From assembly GCF_000526375.1 (NCBI RefSeq), contig NZ_JAFY01000002.1:930001-994000 (forward strand): a DNA stretch of 64,000 nucleotides, in the 5' to 3' direction. Numbering within the stretch: the stretch's first letter is position 1; every line of letters starts with the position of its first letter. The position numbers and the translations under genes are program-made. This DNA is from Aminiphilus circumscriptus DSM 16581. Its GTDB lineage: Bacteria > Synergistota > Synergistia > Synergistales > Aminiphilaceae. Of this stretch, positions 16,728-25,658 are shown one piece after another. The notes under the pieces were generated by a model. It was not told the origin of the DNA, searched no databases, and saw only the letters and a program-made list of their open reading frames with translations.

Positions 16728-19700
16728 CTATGCCTCCGTTGCGGGCATGGAAGCTATGTGCTTGTAGAGCTTCCACCGGGAGAGGAGGTTCTTCTGAGAT
16801 GCCTCGATGAGCGCCTCCGATTCCGCCGGATGCGCCCGATGGAGCATGGCGTACCGCGTCTCTCCGTAGACGTAGTCCTTGAGGGGCAGCGTGGGGTCCT
16901 TGCTGTCCAGCTGAAGAGGGTTCTTTCCCGCCTCGGAGAGGCGCGGGTCGTACCGAAGGAGCGGCCAGTGTCCGGACTCTACGGCCTTCTTTTGCTGGCT
17001 CATGCCCGTCTTCAGATCGAAGCCGTGGGCGATGCAGTGGGAGTAGGCGAGAATGAGAGAGGTTCCCTTGTAGGATTCGGCCTCACGGAAGGCTTTCACC
17101 ACATGGTTGTCGTTGGCGCCGAAGGCCACTCGCGCCACGTAGACGGAGCCGTAGCTCATGGCCATCATGGCCAGATCCTTTTTGAAGGCCTGCTTGCCTC
17201 CCGCAGCGAACTTGGCCACTGCGCCCATGGGCGTGGACTTGGACATCTGTCCTCCCGTGTTGGAGTAGACCTCGGTGTCCAGGACGAGAACGTTCACGTC
17301 GCGGCCCGAGGCGAGCACGTGGTCCAGTCCGCCGTAGCCGATGTCGTAGGCCCATCCGTCGCCGCCGACGATCCAGACGCTCCGCTTCACGAGGACGTCC
17401 GCCACGGGCAGCAAGAGCTTCGCCTCGGTTACAGTGCTCCCGGCGAGCTTGGTCTTGAGAGTCGCCACACGGTCGCGCTGGAGAGCGATGCCCTCCTCAG
17501 TGCTCTGATCCGCCTCGAGGATTCCCTTCACGAGGTCGTCGCCCACGGTACCGCCGAGCTTCGCAAGCAGTTCCCGGGCGAACTCGTTCTGTTTGTCCAC
17601 GGCGAGGCGCATGCCCATGCCGAACTCCGCGTTGTCCTCGAAGAGAGAGTTTGCCCAGGCAGGTCCCCGTCCGTCGGCGTTCACCGCCCATGGGGTAGTG
17701 GGAAGATTGCCGCCGTAGATGGAGGAGCACCCAGTGGCGTTCGCCACGAGCGCCCGATCGCCGAAGAGGGCCGAGAGAAGCTTCACGTAGGGTGTCTCGC
17801 CGCATCCCGCGCAGGCTCCGGAGAATTCAAAGAGAGGACGGAGGAGCTGCACGTCCTTGACGACGTTGAGGTTCAGATCCTTGCGGGCCACGTCGGGGAT
17901 GGAGAGGAAGAAGGCGAAGTTTTCCCGTTCTTGTTCCCGAAGGGGCGGCTGCGGCGCCATGTTGATGGCTTTTCGCTCCGGATTCGTCTTGTTCTTGGCG
18001 GGGCAGTTCTGCACGCAGAGACCGCACCCCGTGCAGTCTTCGGGAGCTACTTGGACGGTGAATTTCTTCCCGGGGAAATTCTTCCAGTTGGCGTTCGCGG
18101 ACTTGAAAGTTGCGGGCGCTTTATCGAGGAGCGCCGGATCATAGACCTTGGACCGGATCACCGCATGGGGGCACATGACGACGCACTTGCCGCACTGGAT
18201 ACAGACTTCGGGATCCCATACGGGGATCTCCAAAGCAATGTTCCGTTTCTCCCACTGGGTTGTGGCGGGAGGGAAGGTCCCGTCAACGGGCATGGCGCTC
18301 ACGGGGAGTTCGTCACCCTCGTTGGCGATGATGGGCCCCAGGACGTTCTTCACGAAATCCGGTGCCTCCGCGGGGACCGCGGGACGCATGTCGAACTCGG
18401 CGGACACGGAAAATCCGTCGGTCTTTACCTCGTGGAGGTGTGCCAAGGCTGCGTCCACGGCGGCGAAATTCTGCTGTACCACCGCTTCGCCCCGCTTGCC
18501 GTAGGTCTTCTCGATGGCCTTCTTGATGGCGGCGATGGCCTCGTCCTTGGGAAGAACGCCGCTGATGGCGAAGAAGCAGGTTTGCATGATGGTGTTGATG
18601 CGCCCGCCCATGCCGGTCTTTTCCGCGACCTCATAGCCGTTGATGACGTAGAAGCGTATCTTCTTGTCCAGGATCTGTTTCTGCACCTTTGCCGGCAGAT
18701 GGTTCCAGACCTCGTCGGGGCCGTAGATGCTGTTCAGGAGGAAGACTCCGCCTGGCTTGAGGTTTTTCAGCATGTCGTACCGTTCGAGGAAGGAAAACTG
18801 GTGGCAGGCCAGGAAGTCCGCCCGGGTCACCAGATAAGGCGCATGGATTGGATCGGGGCCGAAGCGGAGATGGGAGATGGTGATTCCTCCGGATTTCTTC
18901 GAGTCGTAGACGAAGTAGCCCTGGGCGAAGTTGTCCGTGTCCTCTCCGATAATCTTGATGGAGTTCTTGTTGGCGCCCACAGTGCCGTCGGAGCCGAGGC
19001 CGTAGAAGAGGCAGCACTTTGTCTTGGGGTTTTCCGTGGAGAAGGAGGCGTCCACGGGAAGGCTCAGATGCGTCACGTCATCCTCGATGCCCACCGTGAA
19101 ATGCTTCTTGGGCGTCGCTTTGGCGAGTTCGTCGAAGACGGCCTTCACCATGGCGGGGGTGAATTCCTTGGAGGAAAGGCCATACCGGCCTCCGATGACC
19201 GAGACAGCAGGCCTGGATTCCTTGATGACCGCCGCGACATCGAGGAAGAGCGGTTCACCTTCCGCACCTGGTTCCTTGGTGCGGTCAAGGACGGCGATGT
19301 GCTTCACCGTAGCGGGAAGGGCCTTGAGGAAATGCTCCGCCGAGAAGGGGCGATAGAGGCGCACCTTGATAACGCCCACCTTTTCGCCCGAGGCGACGAG
19401 GTAATCCACGGTTTCCTGGGCGGTCTCCGCGCCGGAGCCCATGACGATCACCACGCGTTCCGCGTCGGGGGCACCCACGTAGTCGAAGAGGTGGTACTGA
19501 CGGCCGACGACCTTGGCGAAGGCGTCCATGGCCTTCTGGACGATCCGGGGACAGTCGGCGTAGAAGGGATTGCAGGCCTCTCTGGCCTGGAAGAAGACAT
19601 CCGGGTTCTGGGCGGTGCCGCGGATGACCGGATGCTCCGGATTGAGTGCCCGCTTCCGGTGGGCTGCCACGAGTTCGTCGTCGATGAGGGCACGCACGTC

Positions 19701-20267
19701 CTCACGGGTGAGCTGTTCCACCTTCTGCACCTCGTGGGAGGTGCGGAAGCCGTCGAAGAAATGGATGAAGGGGACTCTCGCCTCCAGGGTCGCCGCTTGT
19801 GCGATGAGCGCCGTGTCCATGATTTCCTGCACCGAGTTGGATGCCAGAAGGGCGAATCCCGTGCTGCGGGCGGCCATGACGTCGCTGTGGTCGCCGAAGA
19901 TGGAGAGGGCATGGGTCGCCACGGTGCGGGCCGAGACATGAAAGACTGTGGGTGTGAGTTCTCCCGCGATCTTGAAGAGGTTGGGAACCATGAGGAGGAG
20001 TCCCTGGGAGGCGGTGAAGGTAGTGGTGAGCGCTCCTGCCTGGAGTGCGCCGTGTACTGCGCCGGCGGCTCCGCCTTCGCTCTGCATTTCCGTCACCTGG
20101 GGAACGGTGTTCCAGATGTTGGTCATGTTTTTCGAGGACCATTCGTCGGCCCATTCGCCCATGGGGGACGAGGGCGTGATGGGATAGATGGCGATGACCT
20201 CGTTGGTGAGGTGCGCTACATATGCCGCCGCTTCGTTGCCGTCGAGCGTTACCTTGGGTCGTACCAT
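16728..20267 (-). CDS. nifJ: pyruvate:ferredoxin (flavodoxin) oxidoreductase, single-chain
   Basis: 1179 residues, the usual length of the homodimeric enzyme, with a strong AAGGAGG before the ATG. It has an N-terminal pyrimidine-binding domain (YPITPSSPMGEWADEW), a CoA/transketolase-C domain, and a two-cluster ferredoxin insert with CIQCGKCVVMCPHA and CTGCGLCVQNCPAK around residues 690-760. The C-terminal TPP domain has ACAGCGETPYVKLL, ATGCSSIYGGN and GDGWAYDIGYGG with NTGGQMSKSTP. It converts pyruvate plus CoA to acetyl-CoA, CO2 and reduced ferredoxin in the cytosol, the central energy step when amino acids are fermented. Monocistronic. Confidence 0.98.
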   Translation of the reverse strand: MVRPKVTLDGNEAAAYVAHLTNEVIAIYPITPSSPMGEWADEWSSKNMTNIWNTVPQVTEMQSEGGAAGAVHGALQAGALTTTFTASQGLLLMVPNLFKIAGELTPTVFHVSARTVATHALSIFGDHSDVMAARSTGFALLASNSVQEIMDTALIAQAATLEARVPFIHFFDGFRTSHEVQKVEQLTREDVRALIDDELVAAHRKRALNPEHPVIRGTAQNPDVFFQAREACNPFYADCPRIVQKAMDAFAKVVGRQYHLFDYVGAPDAERVVIVMGSGAETAQETVDYLVASGEKVGVIKVRLYRPFSAEHFLKALPATVKHIAVLDRTKEPGAEGEPLFLDVAAVIKESRPAVSVIGGRYGLSSKEFTPAMVKAVFDELAKATPKKHFTVGIEDDVTHLSLPVDASFSTENPKTKCCLFYGLGSDGTVGANKNSIKIIGEDTDNFAQGYFVYDSKKSGGITISHLRFGPDPIHAPYLVTRADFLACHQFSFLERYDMLKNLKPGGVFLLNSIYGPDEVWNHLPAKVQKQILDKKIRFYVINGYEVAEKTGMGGRINTIMQTCFFAISGVLPKDEAIAAIKKAIEKTYGKRGEAVVQQNFAAVDAALAHLHEVKTDGFSVSAEFDMRPAVPAEAPDFVKNVLGPIIANEGDELPVSAMPVDGTFPPATTQWEKRNIALEIPVWDPEVCIQCGKCVVMCPHAVIRSKVYDPALLDKAPATFKSANANWKNFPGKKFTVQVAPEDCTGCGLCVQNCPAKNKTNPERKAINMAPQPPLREQERENFAFFLSIPDVARKDLNLNVVKDVQLLRPLFEFSGACAGCGETPYVKLLSALFGDRALVANATGCSSIYGGNLPTTPWAVNADGRGPAWANSLFEDNAEFGMGMRLAVDKQNEFARELLAKLGGTVGDDLVKGILEADQSTEEGIALQRDRVATLKTKLAGSTVTEAKLLLPVADVLVKRSVWIVGGDGWAYDIGYGGLDHVLASGRDVNVLVLDTEVYSNTGGQMSKSTPMGAVAKFAAGGKQAFKKDLAMMAMSYGSVYVARVAFGANDNHVVKAFREAESYKGTSLILAYSHCIAHGFDLKTGMSQQKKAVESGHWPLLRYDPRLSEAGKNPLQLDSKDPTLPLKDYVYGETRYAMLHRAHPAESEALIEASQKNLLSRWKLYKHIASMPATEA

Positions 20268-20555
20268 TGCGAGACCTCCTTAAAAACGTTCGTAGGATCG
20301 TTCGGGAAAGCGGCGGTGGGGTGGAAGCGCTCGCGTTGGTTGTGTTTGAGGAAGGAGCCGCTTTCCTGAAAAATCCTGAAATGTGAAAACCCTCTCGGCG
20401 CCCCTCCGGGAACGCCGCCTGACACGGAAAATGCTCGTGTATCCGACCTCCGGTGCTTCTTCTTCCCCGCCCCTCTCGCTCCTGCCCGAACGAAAAAGGC
20501 GAGGAAAACCGATCATCACAAAGAGACACCTCTCCTTCCGGAGAGATGCGACCTC

Positions 20556-20584
20556 ATGATACGCCAAAAACGTCTCTTTCACAA
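20556..20584 (-). promoter_or_regulatory. candidate promoter of the pyruvate:ferredoxin oxidoreductase gene
   Basis: On the minus strand TTGTGA (20584-20579), 17 nt, TATCAT (20561-20556). This implies a leader of about 280 nt, holding a short CTCTCC/GGAGAG hairpin just past the -10. Confidence 0.5.
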
Positions 20585-20659
20585 CAATATTCCGAAAAAC
20601 GCAAGGACCAAAACGTGCATGAGGGAACAACATAGAAAGAAATAGAAAGAAAAAGCGGC

Positions 20660-20688
20660 GTGACGTCCCGCGGCGAATAGCGTAGAAT
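20660..20688 (+). promoter_or_regulatory. weak candidate promoter of the CheY-like/CheX-like pair
   Basis: GTGACG (20660-20665), 17 nt, TAGAAT (20683-20688). Four of six matches at -35 and five of six at -10. The rest of 20268-20847 shows no gene. Confidence 0.35.
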
Positions 20689-20847
20689 GCAAGGGACCTC
20701 CCCCGGATTGTCTGCGGGAGTTGTTGTTGTTATTTTGTAGCAAATTGCTGCATCGTTCCGGCGGCGCGTCGTCGTTTCTCCTGTTCGGCGATTCTGTTGC
20801 CGCGCTTTTCGGCGAGGGGCTGTCTGTCTGCAATGATCTGGAGGTGC

Positions 20848-21237
20848 ATGGATGTGAAGAAAAAGCTCACCGTGCTCGTGTGCGACGATTCGATGCTGGT
20901 GCGAAAGAAACTGCGGAATCAACTGCTTGCCCTCGCAGAAATGGACGTTCTCGAGGCGGAGGATGGCGCCACGGCGGTGGAACTCTACCGGGAGAACAAG
21001 CCGGATCTGGTCTTCATGGATATCGTCATGCCCGTCAAGGATGGCATTGTCGCGCTGGAGGAGATTCGTGAGCTCGATCCGGGTGCGCGGGTCGTCATGG
21101 CATCCTCGGTGGGTACATCCCAAAACCTGAGGCGGGCCATCGATGCAGGAGCCTTCGATTTCGTCCAAAAGCCGAGCACGGATGCACGCATCGCGAACAT
21201 CGTGCGTCGCATCCTGGAGGAGGGAGACCATGCTTAG
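20848..21237 (+). CDS. CheY-like single-domain response regulator
   Basis: 129 residues from the ATG at 20848; a GTG at 20854 is better spaced from GGAGG (20840-20844) and may be the true start. It is a receiver domain only. Acidic pocket DD in VLVCDDSMLVRKKL, phospho-acceptor aspartate in DLVFMDIVMPVKDG, switch residues in VVMASSVG and lysine in FVQKPS are all present. The stop overlaps the next gene by 8 bp, which ties it to the CheX-like protein. No histidine kinase is adjacent. Confidence 0.9.
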   Translation: MDVKKKLTVLVCDDSMLVRKKLRNQLLALAEMDVLEAEDGATAVELYRENKPDLVFMDIVMPVKDGIVALEEIRELDPGARVVMASSVGTSQNLRRAIDAGAFDFVQKPSTDARIANIVRRILEEGDHA

Positions 21238-22150
21238 CCGACTTCTGGGAGAGTACCTTCTCGAAGAGCGTCTCGTCACGCCCGAGCAGTTTCGAAGAGT
21301 ACTCGACCGTGCCGCTTCCGCCAAGGTCAAGATCGGAACCCTTGCCATCAACGCGGGCTACATGGCTGCTGCGCAGGTCGAGGAGATTCACGAGCTGCAG
21401 AAGACGCGGGATCTTCGTTTCGGCGATCTCGCCGTGGAGAAGGGATATCTGACGGACGCGCAGCTTCAGGAGCTTCTGCGCACTCAGCCCAAGGAAGATC
21501 TGCTTCTCGGACAGAGTCTCGTCGAAGAGGGACTTTTTTCCTGGGGGCGCTTCGAAACCATTCTCAGGGATTACCGGGAGAAGAATGCCATCGACGAAAA
21601 GCAGTTCGAGGCGATCCGGAGGGGTGATGTGGAAGCGCTGGTGTGGATTCTCTTCCGGGGGCGGAATGTTCTGAAACAGCAGTTTTTCGTGAAGTATATC
21701 TCTCTTTTTCTCCGGAACGTGATCCGCTTTCTCGATGCGGGCGCCTCTCTCGTGCCGGAGACGGCGGATACCTATGGAGATTTTCCCCATGTGACCATAC
21801 AACTGTTCAAGGGAAAAGTCTCCTTTTTCTCGGCTGTTGCGGCAAAGGAGGACGTGCTTCTTTCCCTTGCGTCCCGCTTCGCAGGAGAGAAGCTGGAGCG
21901 TTTCGACGAGTTCGCCCAGGCATCCATCGCCGAGTTCTTAAATCTCGTGAACGGTCTCTTTGCCGTGAATTGCTCTCACGAGGGCGTGGAGATGGACCTG
22001 CTTCCTCCCCTCATTGAACGGAACGTCGGATTCGGTGGAGATCTGGAGGTCGTGCGCGTTCCCGTGGGCACGAACTCGGGAGTCTTTACCCTCTTTGTCG
22101 CTCCGGAAACGCCGAGGAGCCTGCTGCGCAAGCTTGAGGGAGGGCATTGA
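21230..22150 (+). CDS. CheX-like protein with N-terminal GspE_N/MshEN-like repeats
   Basis: 306 residues from the ATG at 21230, overlapping the regulator gene. The N-terminus shows three imperfect repeats of the type LGxxLLEExLVTPEQF, KIGTLAINAGYMAAAQV and RFGDLAVEKGYLTDAQL, like the N-terminal modules of type II secretion/pilus ATPases, some of which bind c-di-GMP. The last ~140 residues resemble CheX/CheC phosphatase-family domains (FAQASIAEFLNLVNGLFAVN). CheX relatives dephosphorylate CheY, so this may reset the regulator encoded just upstream. The combined architecture is unusual. Confidence 0.65.
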   Translation: MLSRLLGEYLLEERLVTPEQFRRVLDRAASAKVKIGTLAINAGYMAAAQVEEIHELQKTRDLRFGDLAVEKGYLTDAQLQELLRTQPKEDLLLGQSLVEEGLFSWGRFETILRDYREKNAIDEKQFEAIRRGDVEALVWILFRGRNVLKQQFFVKYISLFLRNVIRFLDAGASLVPETADTYGDFPHVTIQLFKGKVSFFSAVAAKEDVLLSLASRFAGEKLERFDEFAQASIAEFLNLVNGLFAVNCSHEGVEMDLLPPLIERNVGFGGDLEVVRVPVGTNSGVFTLFVAPETPRSLLRKLEGGH

Positions 22151-22220
22151 CGGGAAGTGTTCCGCTGCCGCTTTCCATTTCGGCCCGACCCTCTGGAGGA
22201 GGATCGCTTCCTTCTCCCCA

Positions 22221-22262
22221 CAGCGCCGCTTCCGTATTTTTACGGAAGCGGCGCTGGTTCTT
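22221..22262 (+). terminator. 16-bp perfect hairpin after the CheX-like gene
   Basis: CAGCGCCGCTTCCGTA (22221-22236), loop TTTT, exact complement (22241-22256), then GTTCTTCC. Likely terminator of the two-gene operon. Confidence 0.8.
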
Positions 22263-22350
22263 CCGGAGGATGCGGGAGCACGATGCGGCGGATATACTGA
22301 AACGGAACAAATCGAGGTACCCCACGCTCGCCCGGAGGAGGTTTTCGTTC

Positions 22351-22845
22351 ATGATGCGACCGTTCCTGCTTGGCGCAATGGCGTTGGTCCTGTTGACCGG
22401 AGGCGGTCATTTTCTTGCGGCCGGTCTCGATATGGTTCTCAAGGGCATTCCCGCAGGGAAGGAGTTCTCCGTTTCTCTCTCCGAGGAGAGAGGAGGCGGC
22501 GAAAAATCCTCAAAAGCCGGTGAGGGGAGGACGAAACCCCTCTTTCAGACCTCCGCCGCGTTTGCCCGGGGGATTTACGCCGTCAGCTCCGTGCAGACCG
22601 CTGACGAGTCTCTGTCACTTATGGCGGACTGGCCTGCCGAAGCCCGTTTTGCCAGGGAGAGGGCGCTTGAACTTCGGCAGGCCGAACACGCCCTTAAAGT
22701 GGCGCTTTCCGAGCGCCCCCTGGATATCCGCACTGTGGAAGACCTGTGGCAAAAGATCGTGTTCCTCCGGAACGATCTGGGTGTTCTCTGCGCCGCGTCC
22801 ACTCCGCGGACGTCCTCCCGCTCGGAACGTTCCGTCACGAATTGA
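22351..22845 (+). CDS. hypothetical membrane-anchored or exported protein
   Basis: GGAGGAGG at 22334-22341 precedes two adjacent ATGs (22351, 22354). The product is 164 residues and not recognised. A hydrophobic N-terminus (FLLGAMALVLLTGGGHFLAAG) is a likely anchor or signal peptide. A charged linker rich in Ser/Gly/Lys follows, then a helical segment with regular Glu/Arg/Leu (residues about 95-150) that may form a coiled coil. The gene stands alone after a terminator and before MITE copy 1. Confidence 0.55.
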   Translation: MMRPFLLGAMALVLLTGGGHFLAAGLDMVLKGIPAGKEFSVSLSEERGGGEKSSKAGEGRTKPLFQTSAAFARGIYAVSSVQTADESLSLMADWPAEARFARERALELRQAEHALKVALSERPLDIRTVEDLWQKIVFLRNDLGVLCAASTPRTSSRSERSVTN

Positions 22846-22892
22846 ATTTTTGCCGCATTGTGTCGTCGTGCGGAAAAAATGAATAATGTTTC

Positions 22893-22992
22893 GGAAGCTC
22901 TGAATAAAAGACCTTTGGCTTTTCCTTGACTCGGGTCGCATCAGGTTCTGCGAGGCGCCCTGCGGGCTGGCGTAGCCTTATTCAGAGATTTC
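22893..22992 (+). mobile_element. MITE copy 1
   Basis: 100 bp, starting GGAAGCTCTGAATAA and ending TTATTCAGAGATTTC (inverted repeats), with TTTC directly repeated on both flanks (22889-22892 and 22993-22996). Same orientation as copies 2 and 4. No coding capacity. Confidence 0.9.
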
Positions 22993-23010
22993 TTTCATTT
23001 CACCTTCTTG

Positions 23011-23044
23011 CCCCGAGCGCCCAGGCTTTCGGGGTTTTGTTTTT
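23011..23044 (+). terminator. candidate terminator
   Basis: CCCCGA (23011-23016) pairs with TCGGGG (23029-23034), followed by TTTTGTTTTT. The stem is short but the T tract is good. Confidence 0.5.
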
Positions 23045-23108
23045 CCGGAGGGCGACGGAGCGTACTCCACCATTGAAGAAAGCCTGTTGTTCCAGTTGAT
23101 TTTCCCCG

Positions 23109-23136
23109 TTGCGTTCTTTCGCTTTTCTGCTACAAT
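23109..23136 (+). promoter_or_regulatory. promoter of the ATP-grasp/GNAT operon
   Basis: TTGCGT (23109-23114), 16 nt, TACAAT (23131-23136) with an extended -10 TG one base upstream. Start would be near 23143, giving a leader of about 360 nt. Confidence 0.5.
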
Positions 23137-23251
23137 TCGCGTCAGAAGGGCACTTCTTTGCCCTTTGCATCAGGAGACGATGACAGTTCTCCCATATGTT
23201 CCGAGGTTTGCCTGCGGGAGTGTATGCGCGGGAGACCGCCAGAGTCAGTGG

Positions 23252-23337
23252 GCCGAATCGCCCTTCTCCGACAGTCGAGAAATGGACCGTATGCAGTACG
23301 TCCGAAACTGTCGGGGAAGGGCGTTGTTCGTTTCGGC
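23252..23337 (+). ncRNA. nested long hairpin in the leader of the ATP-grasp operon (possible regulatory RNA)
   Basis: Three coaxial stems are visible. The outer is GCCGAA (23252-23257) with TTCGGC (23332-23337). The middle is 17 bp, 23259-23275 with 23307-23323, with a single G-T pair. The inner is GGACCGTA (23284-23291) with TACGTCC (23297-23303), one base bulged. It matches no riboswitch class I recognise. It could be an attenuator or a processed small RNA. Confidence 0.4.
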
Positions 23338-23505
23338 AGCAAGGTAACGAGAACAGTATATCTTCACTGATGGAGGCGAGGAGGAAGGGCGAGGAGGGGT
23401 TACATGCACTGCAGAATGCATTTGCGGAGAGCGTTGCTGTTGCGTTATTTCTCATCCTCCCGAAAACGGGAGCCCGATCAATGACCCGAGGGGGCGACAC
23501 CTATA

Positions 23506-24567
23506 ATGAATGAGGGCATTCCCAAAGCGGAAGAGCCGCAACCTGCACTTACCGTGGGCATCACCTACAATCTCCGGCAATGGACCGACGACGGAGATGA
23601 CCGGTACGAAGAGTACGATTCCATCGAGACCATCTCCTCTCTGGAGACGGAAATCCGCAAGATCGGTTTTTCTCCCCTGCGCCTTGAGCAGGACGAGCAT
23701 TTCCTCGAAACCCTCAGCAGAGTCCGCCCGGATTTCGTGTTGAACATCGCCGAAGGGCGAGGCGGCGGACGCGGCAGGGAATCCCAGGTCCCCTGTATTC
23801 TGGAGAGTCTTGATATTCCCTTCACTGGATCCGATCCCGTGGCACTGGCGCTGACCCTCGACAAGCATCTCACGCGCACCGTTCTCGCGGCGGGACATCT
23901 GCCGGTTCCCGAGGGGTGCATGATTTCCCCGGGCGGAGAACTTTCGGAGGCGGAAATGCTTCTGAAACGGCACGGAAAGGTGATTGTGAAACCCCGCTGG
24001 GAGGGTTCCTCCAAGGGCGTTTTCGCCGATTCCACGACCACCGATGCGGAACGACTGCCCTTTCTCGTCTCCCGCATCTGGGAGCGTTACGCCCAGGCGG
24101 CTCTCGTGGAGGAATATCTTCCGGGAGACGAATACACGGTCTCCCTTCTGGGAAATCCCCCCGAGGTGGTTGGGCTCATGCGCATCCGCTCCGACAGGTA
24201 TCGGGAGAATTTTCTCTATTCCCTCGAGAACAAGCGGGATCCCGACTGGATGGACCACATGGTCTACGAAGGACGGAGCGCGCTTGATCCTTCCGTGACG
24301 GCCTTTCTCGAAAACGGGGCTGTTCGGGCCTTCGAGGTCTTGGAGCTTCGTGATCTGGCGCGGATCGACTTCCGTACCGATGTGCAGGGTGTGCCCCGTA
24401 TCATCGACGTAAACCCCCTTCCGGGTCTTCGCCCAGGTTACAGCGATTTCCCCATTTCCTGTCAGGTGAACGGTGTCTCCTACGAGGACGTCATTCGGGG
24501 CCTTTTCGACGCTGCGCTTCGTCGGTGTGGTCTTCTCGAACCTTTTCGTCTGCGGGTGGCGTCATGA
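23506..24567 (+). CDS. ATP-grasp ligase, D-alanine-D-alanine ligase-like (first of pair)
   Basis: 353 residues. Begins with a Rossmann-like preATP-grasp part (VGITYNLRQW) and DFVLNIAEGRGG, matching the Ddl N-domain. Then the substrate/ATP region: LDIPFTGSDP, LTLDKHLTRTVLAAG, VIVKPRWEGSSKGVF (ATP-binding lysine and glycine loop), VEEYLPGDEYTVSLLG, and the metal-binding end IIDVNPLPGL. The usual Ddl block before the C-terminal Asn/Glu is altered, and the EGRGGGRGRE loop is not the standard LHGxxGEDG. It probably joins amino acids, but not necessarily D-Ala. The next gene overlaps by 4 bp. The ATG at 23506 has only a weak ribosome-binding site. Confidence 0.85.
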   Translation: MNEGIPKAEEPQPALTVGITYNLRQWTDDGDDRYEEYDSIETISSLETEIRKIGFSPLRLEQDEHFLETLSRVRPDFVLNIAEGRGGGRGRESQVPCILESLDIPFTGSDPVALALTLDKHLTRTVLAAGHLPVPEGCMISPGGELSEAEMLLKRHGKVIVKPRWEGSSKGVFADSTTTDAERLPFLVSRIWERYAQAALVEEYLPGDEYTVSLLGNPPEVVGLMRIRSDRYRENFLYSLENKRDPDWMDHMVYEGRSALDPSVTAFLENGAVRAFEVLELRDLARIDFRTDVQGVPRIIDVNPLPGLRPGYSDFPISCQVNGVSYEDVIRGLFDAALRRCGLLEPFRLRVAS

Positions 24568-25658
24568 GGCGTGCTTCGCAAAGCGACAGTCCCGTGGTGG
24601 TGGTTACCGGCCGGGAGGCGACCGAGCGGGAAGACGTGCTTGACTCGCTCCGGTGCCGCGAATCCGTGGCGGCGGCCCTCCGGGAGGAGGGGCACGAAGT
24701 CCGGCTTTTCGATGTCACCCCGGAACACCTCACGGAGGAAGGGTACACGTCGCTCCGGTCGGAACTGCTCTCGCTCCGTCCGAAGTGCGTCTTCAATCTC
24801 TTCGAGGGCTTCAGTGCCGATTCCGCCGCGGAGATTCGTTTCTGCACCGTTCTTGAGGAGCTGGGACTTGCCTTCACGGGAAATCCCCCGGAAACGCTTG
24901 CTCGCTGCCTTGACAAGGCGGAGGCGAAGGATCGCCTCCGAAAGGCAGGACTTCCCGTCGCTCCCGGTTTTTGTGTCCGAAACGACTGGAACGGTGCCAT
25001 GCCCTCCCTGAAGTATCCCCTTTTCTGTAAACCCTGCTGTGAGGACGGCAGCGTGGGAATCGGTGACGATGCCCTCGTCCGAACGCCGGAACAGCTCGTG
25101 GACGTGCTGTCGTCCATGCTCGCCTCTTTTCCCGGAGGAGTTCTCGTGGAGGAATTTCTTCCCGGAAGGGAATTCAACGTGGGATTTCTCGGCAATGTCC
25201 GCTACGAGCTGCTCGGCGTTTCGGTCATCGACTACGAAGGGTACGGAGACGTGCCTCCTTTTCTCAACTATGCCTCCAAGTGGGATCCGGAAAATCCCTC
25301 GTACGCAATCGAAGTCCGCGTCGAGGAAGGAATTCCCCCCTCGCTTCGGAAGCGCATTCACTCCATTGCGGCAAAGGCGGGGAGGGTGCTCGGCTGTCGG
25401 GGATATTTCCGGGTGGATCTCCGTGAGCGGGACGGGAGACTCCATGTGCTCGAAGTGAACCCGAATCCGGACCTCAGTCCGGAAAGCGGCCTCGCCCGTC
25501 AAGGTGCCTTTCGGGGATATTCCTACCCGGAAGTGGTGTCGCGTCTTGTCCGTCTTGCCGGAAAGAGTGCTCCAAGGAGGGAAGAGCGTGAACGAAGAAA
25601 TCGATGTTCTGCTGGAGATGGCCGCCCGAACTGGGGCCTTTACACCCCAGGAACTTGA
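24564..25658 (+). CDS. ATP-grasp ligase, D-alanine-D-alanine ligase-like (second of pair)
   Basis: 364 residues, starting at the ATG overlapping the previous stop. Related to but clearly different from its neighbour. The N-domain has CVFNLFEGFSADSAAEI in place of the Ddl loop; then LAFTGNPPETLARCLDKAEAK, YPLFCKPCCEDGSVGI (ATP-binding lysine), VEEFLPGREFNVGFLG and the metal-binding end LEVNPNPDLSP. The last ~25 residues are Arg-rich and overlap the start of the acetyltransferase gene, so the C-terminus may be poorly conserved. Two consecutive ligases plus an acetyltransferase suggest stepwise building of a short, acylated peptide-like metabolite. Confidence 0.85.
   Translation: MRRASQSDSPVVVVTGREATEREDVLDSLRCRESVAAALREEGHEVRLFDVTPEHLTEEGYTSLRSELLSLRPKCVFNLFEGFSADSAAEIRFCTVLEELGLAFTGNPPETLARCLDKAEAKDRLRKAGLPVAPGFCVRNDWNGAMPSLKYPLFCKPCCEDGSVGIGDDALVRTPEQLVDVLSSMLASFPGGVLVEEFLPGREFNVGFLGNVRYELLGVSVIDYEGYGDVPPFLNYASKWDPENPSYAIEVRVEEGIPPSLRKRIHSIAAKAGRVLGCRGYFRVDLRERDGRLHVLEVNPNPDLSPESGLARQGAFRGYSYPEVVSRLVRLAGKSAPRREERERRNRCSAGDGRPNWGLYTPGT

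Noticed and set aside
16653-20369. A 1238-codon open frame antisense to the pyruvate:ferredoxin oxidoreductase gene
   Set aside because: It mirrors the codon pattern of the real gene; its product has no family features and is rich in His/Gly/Val as expected from GC-rich antisense reading.
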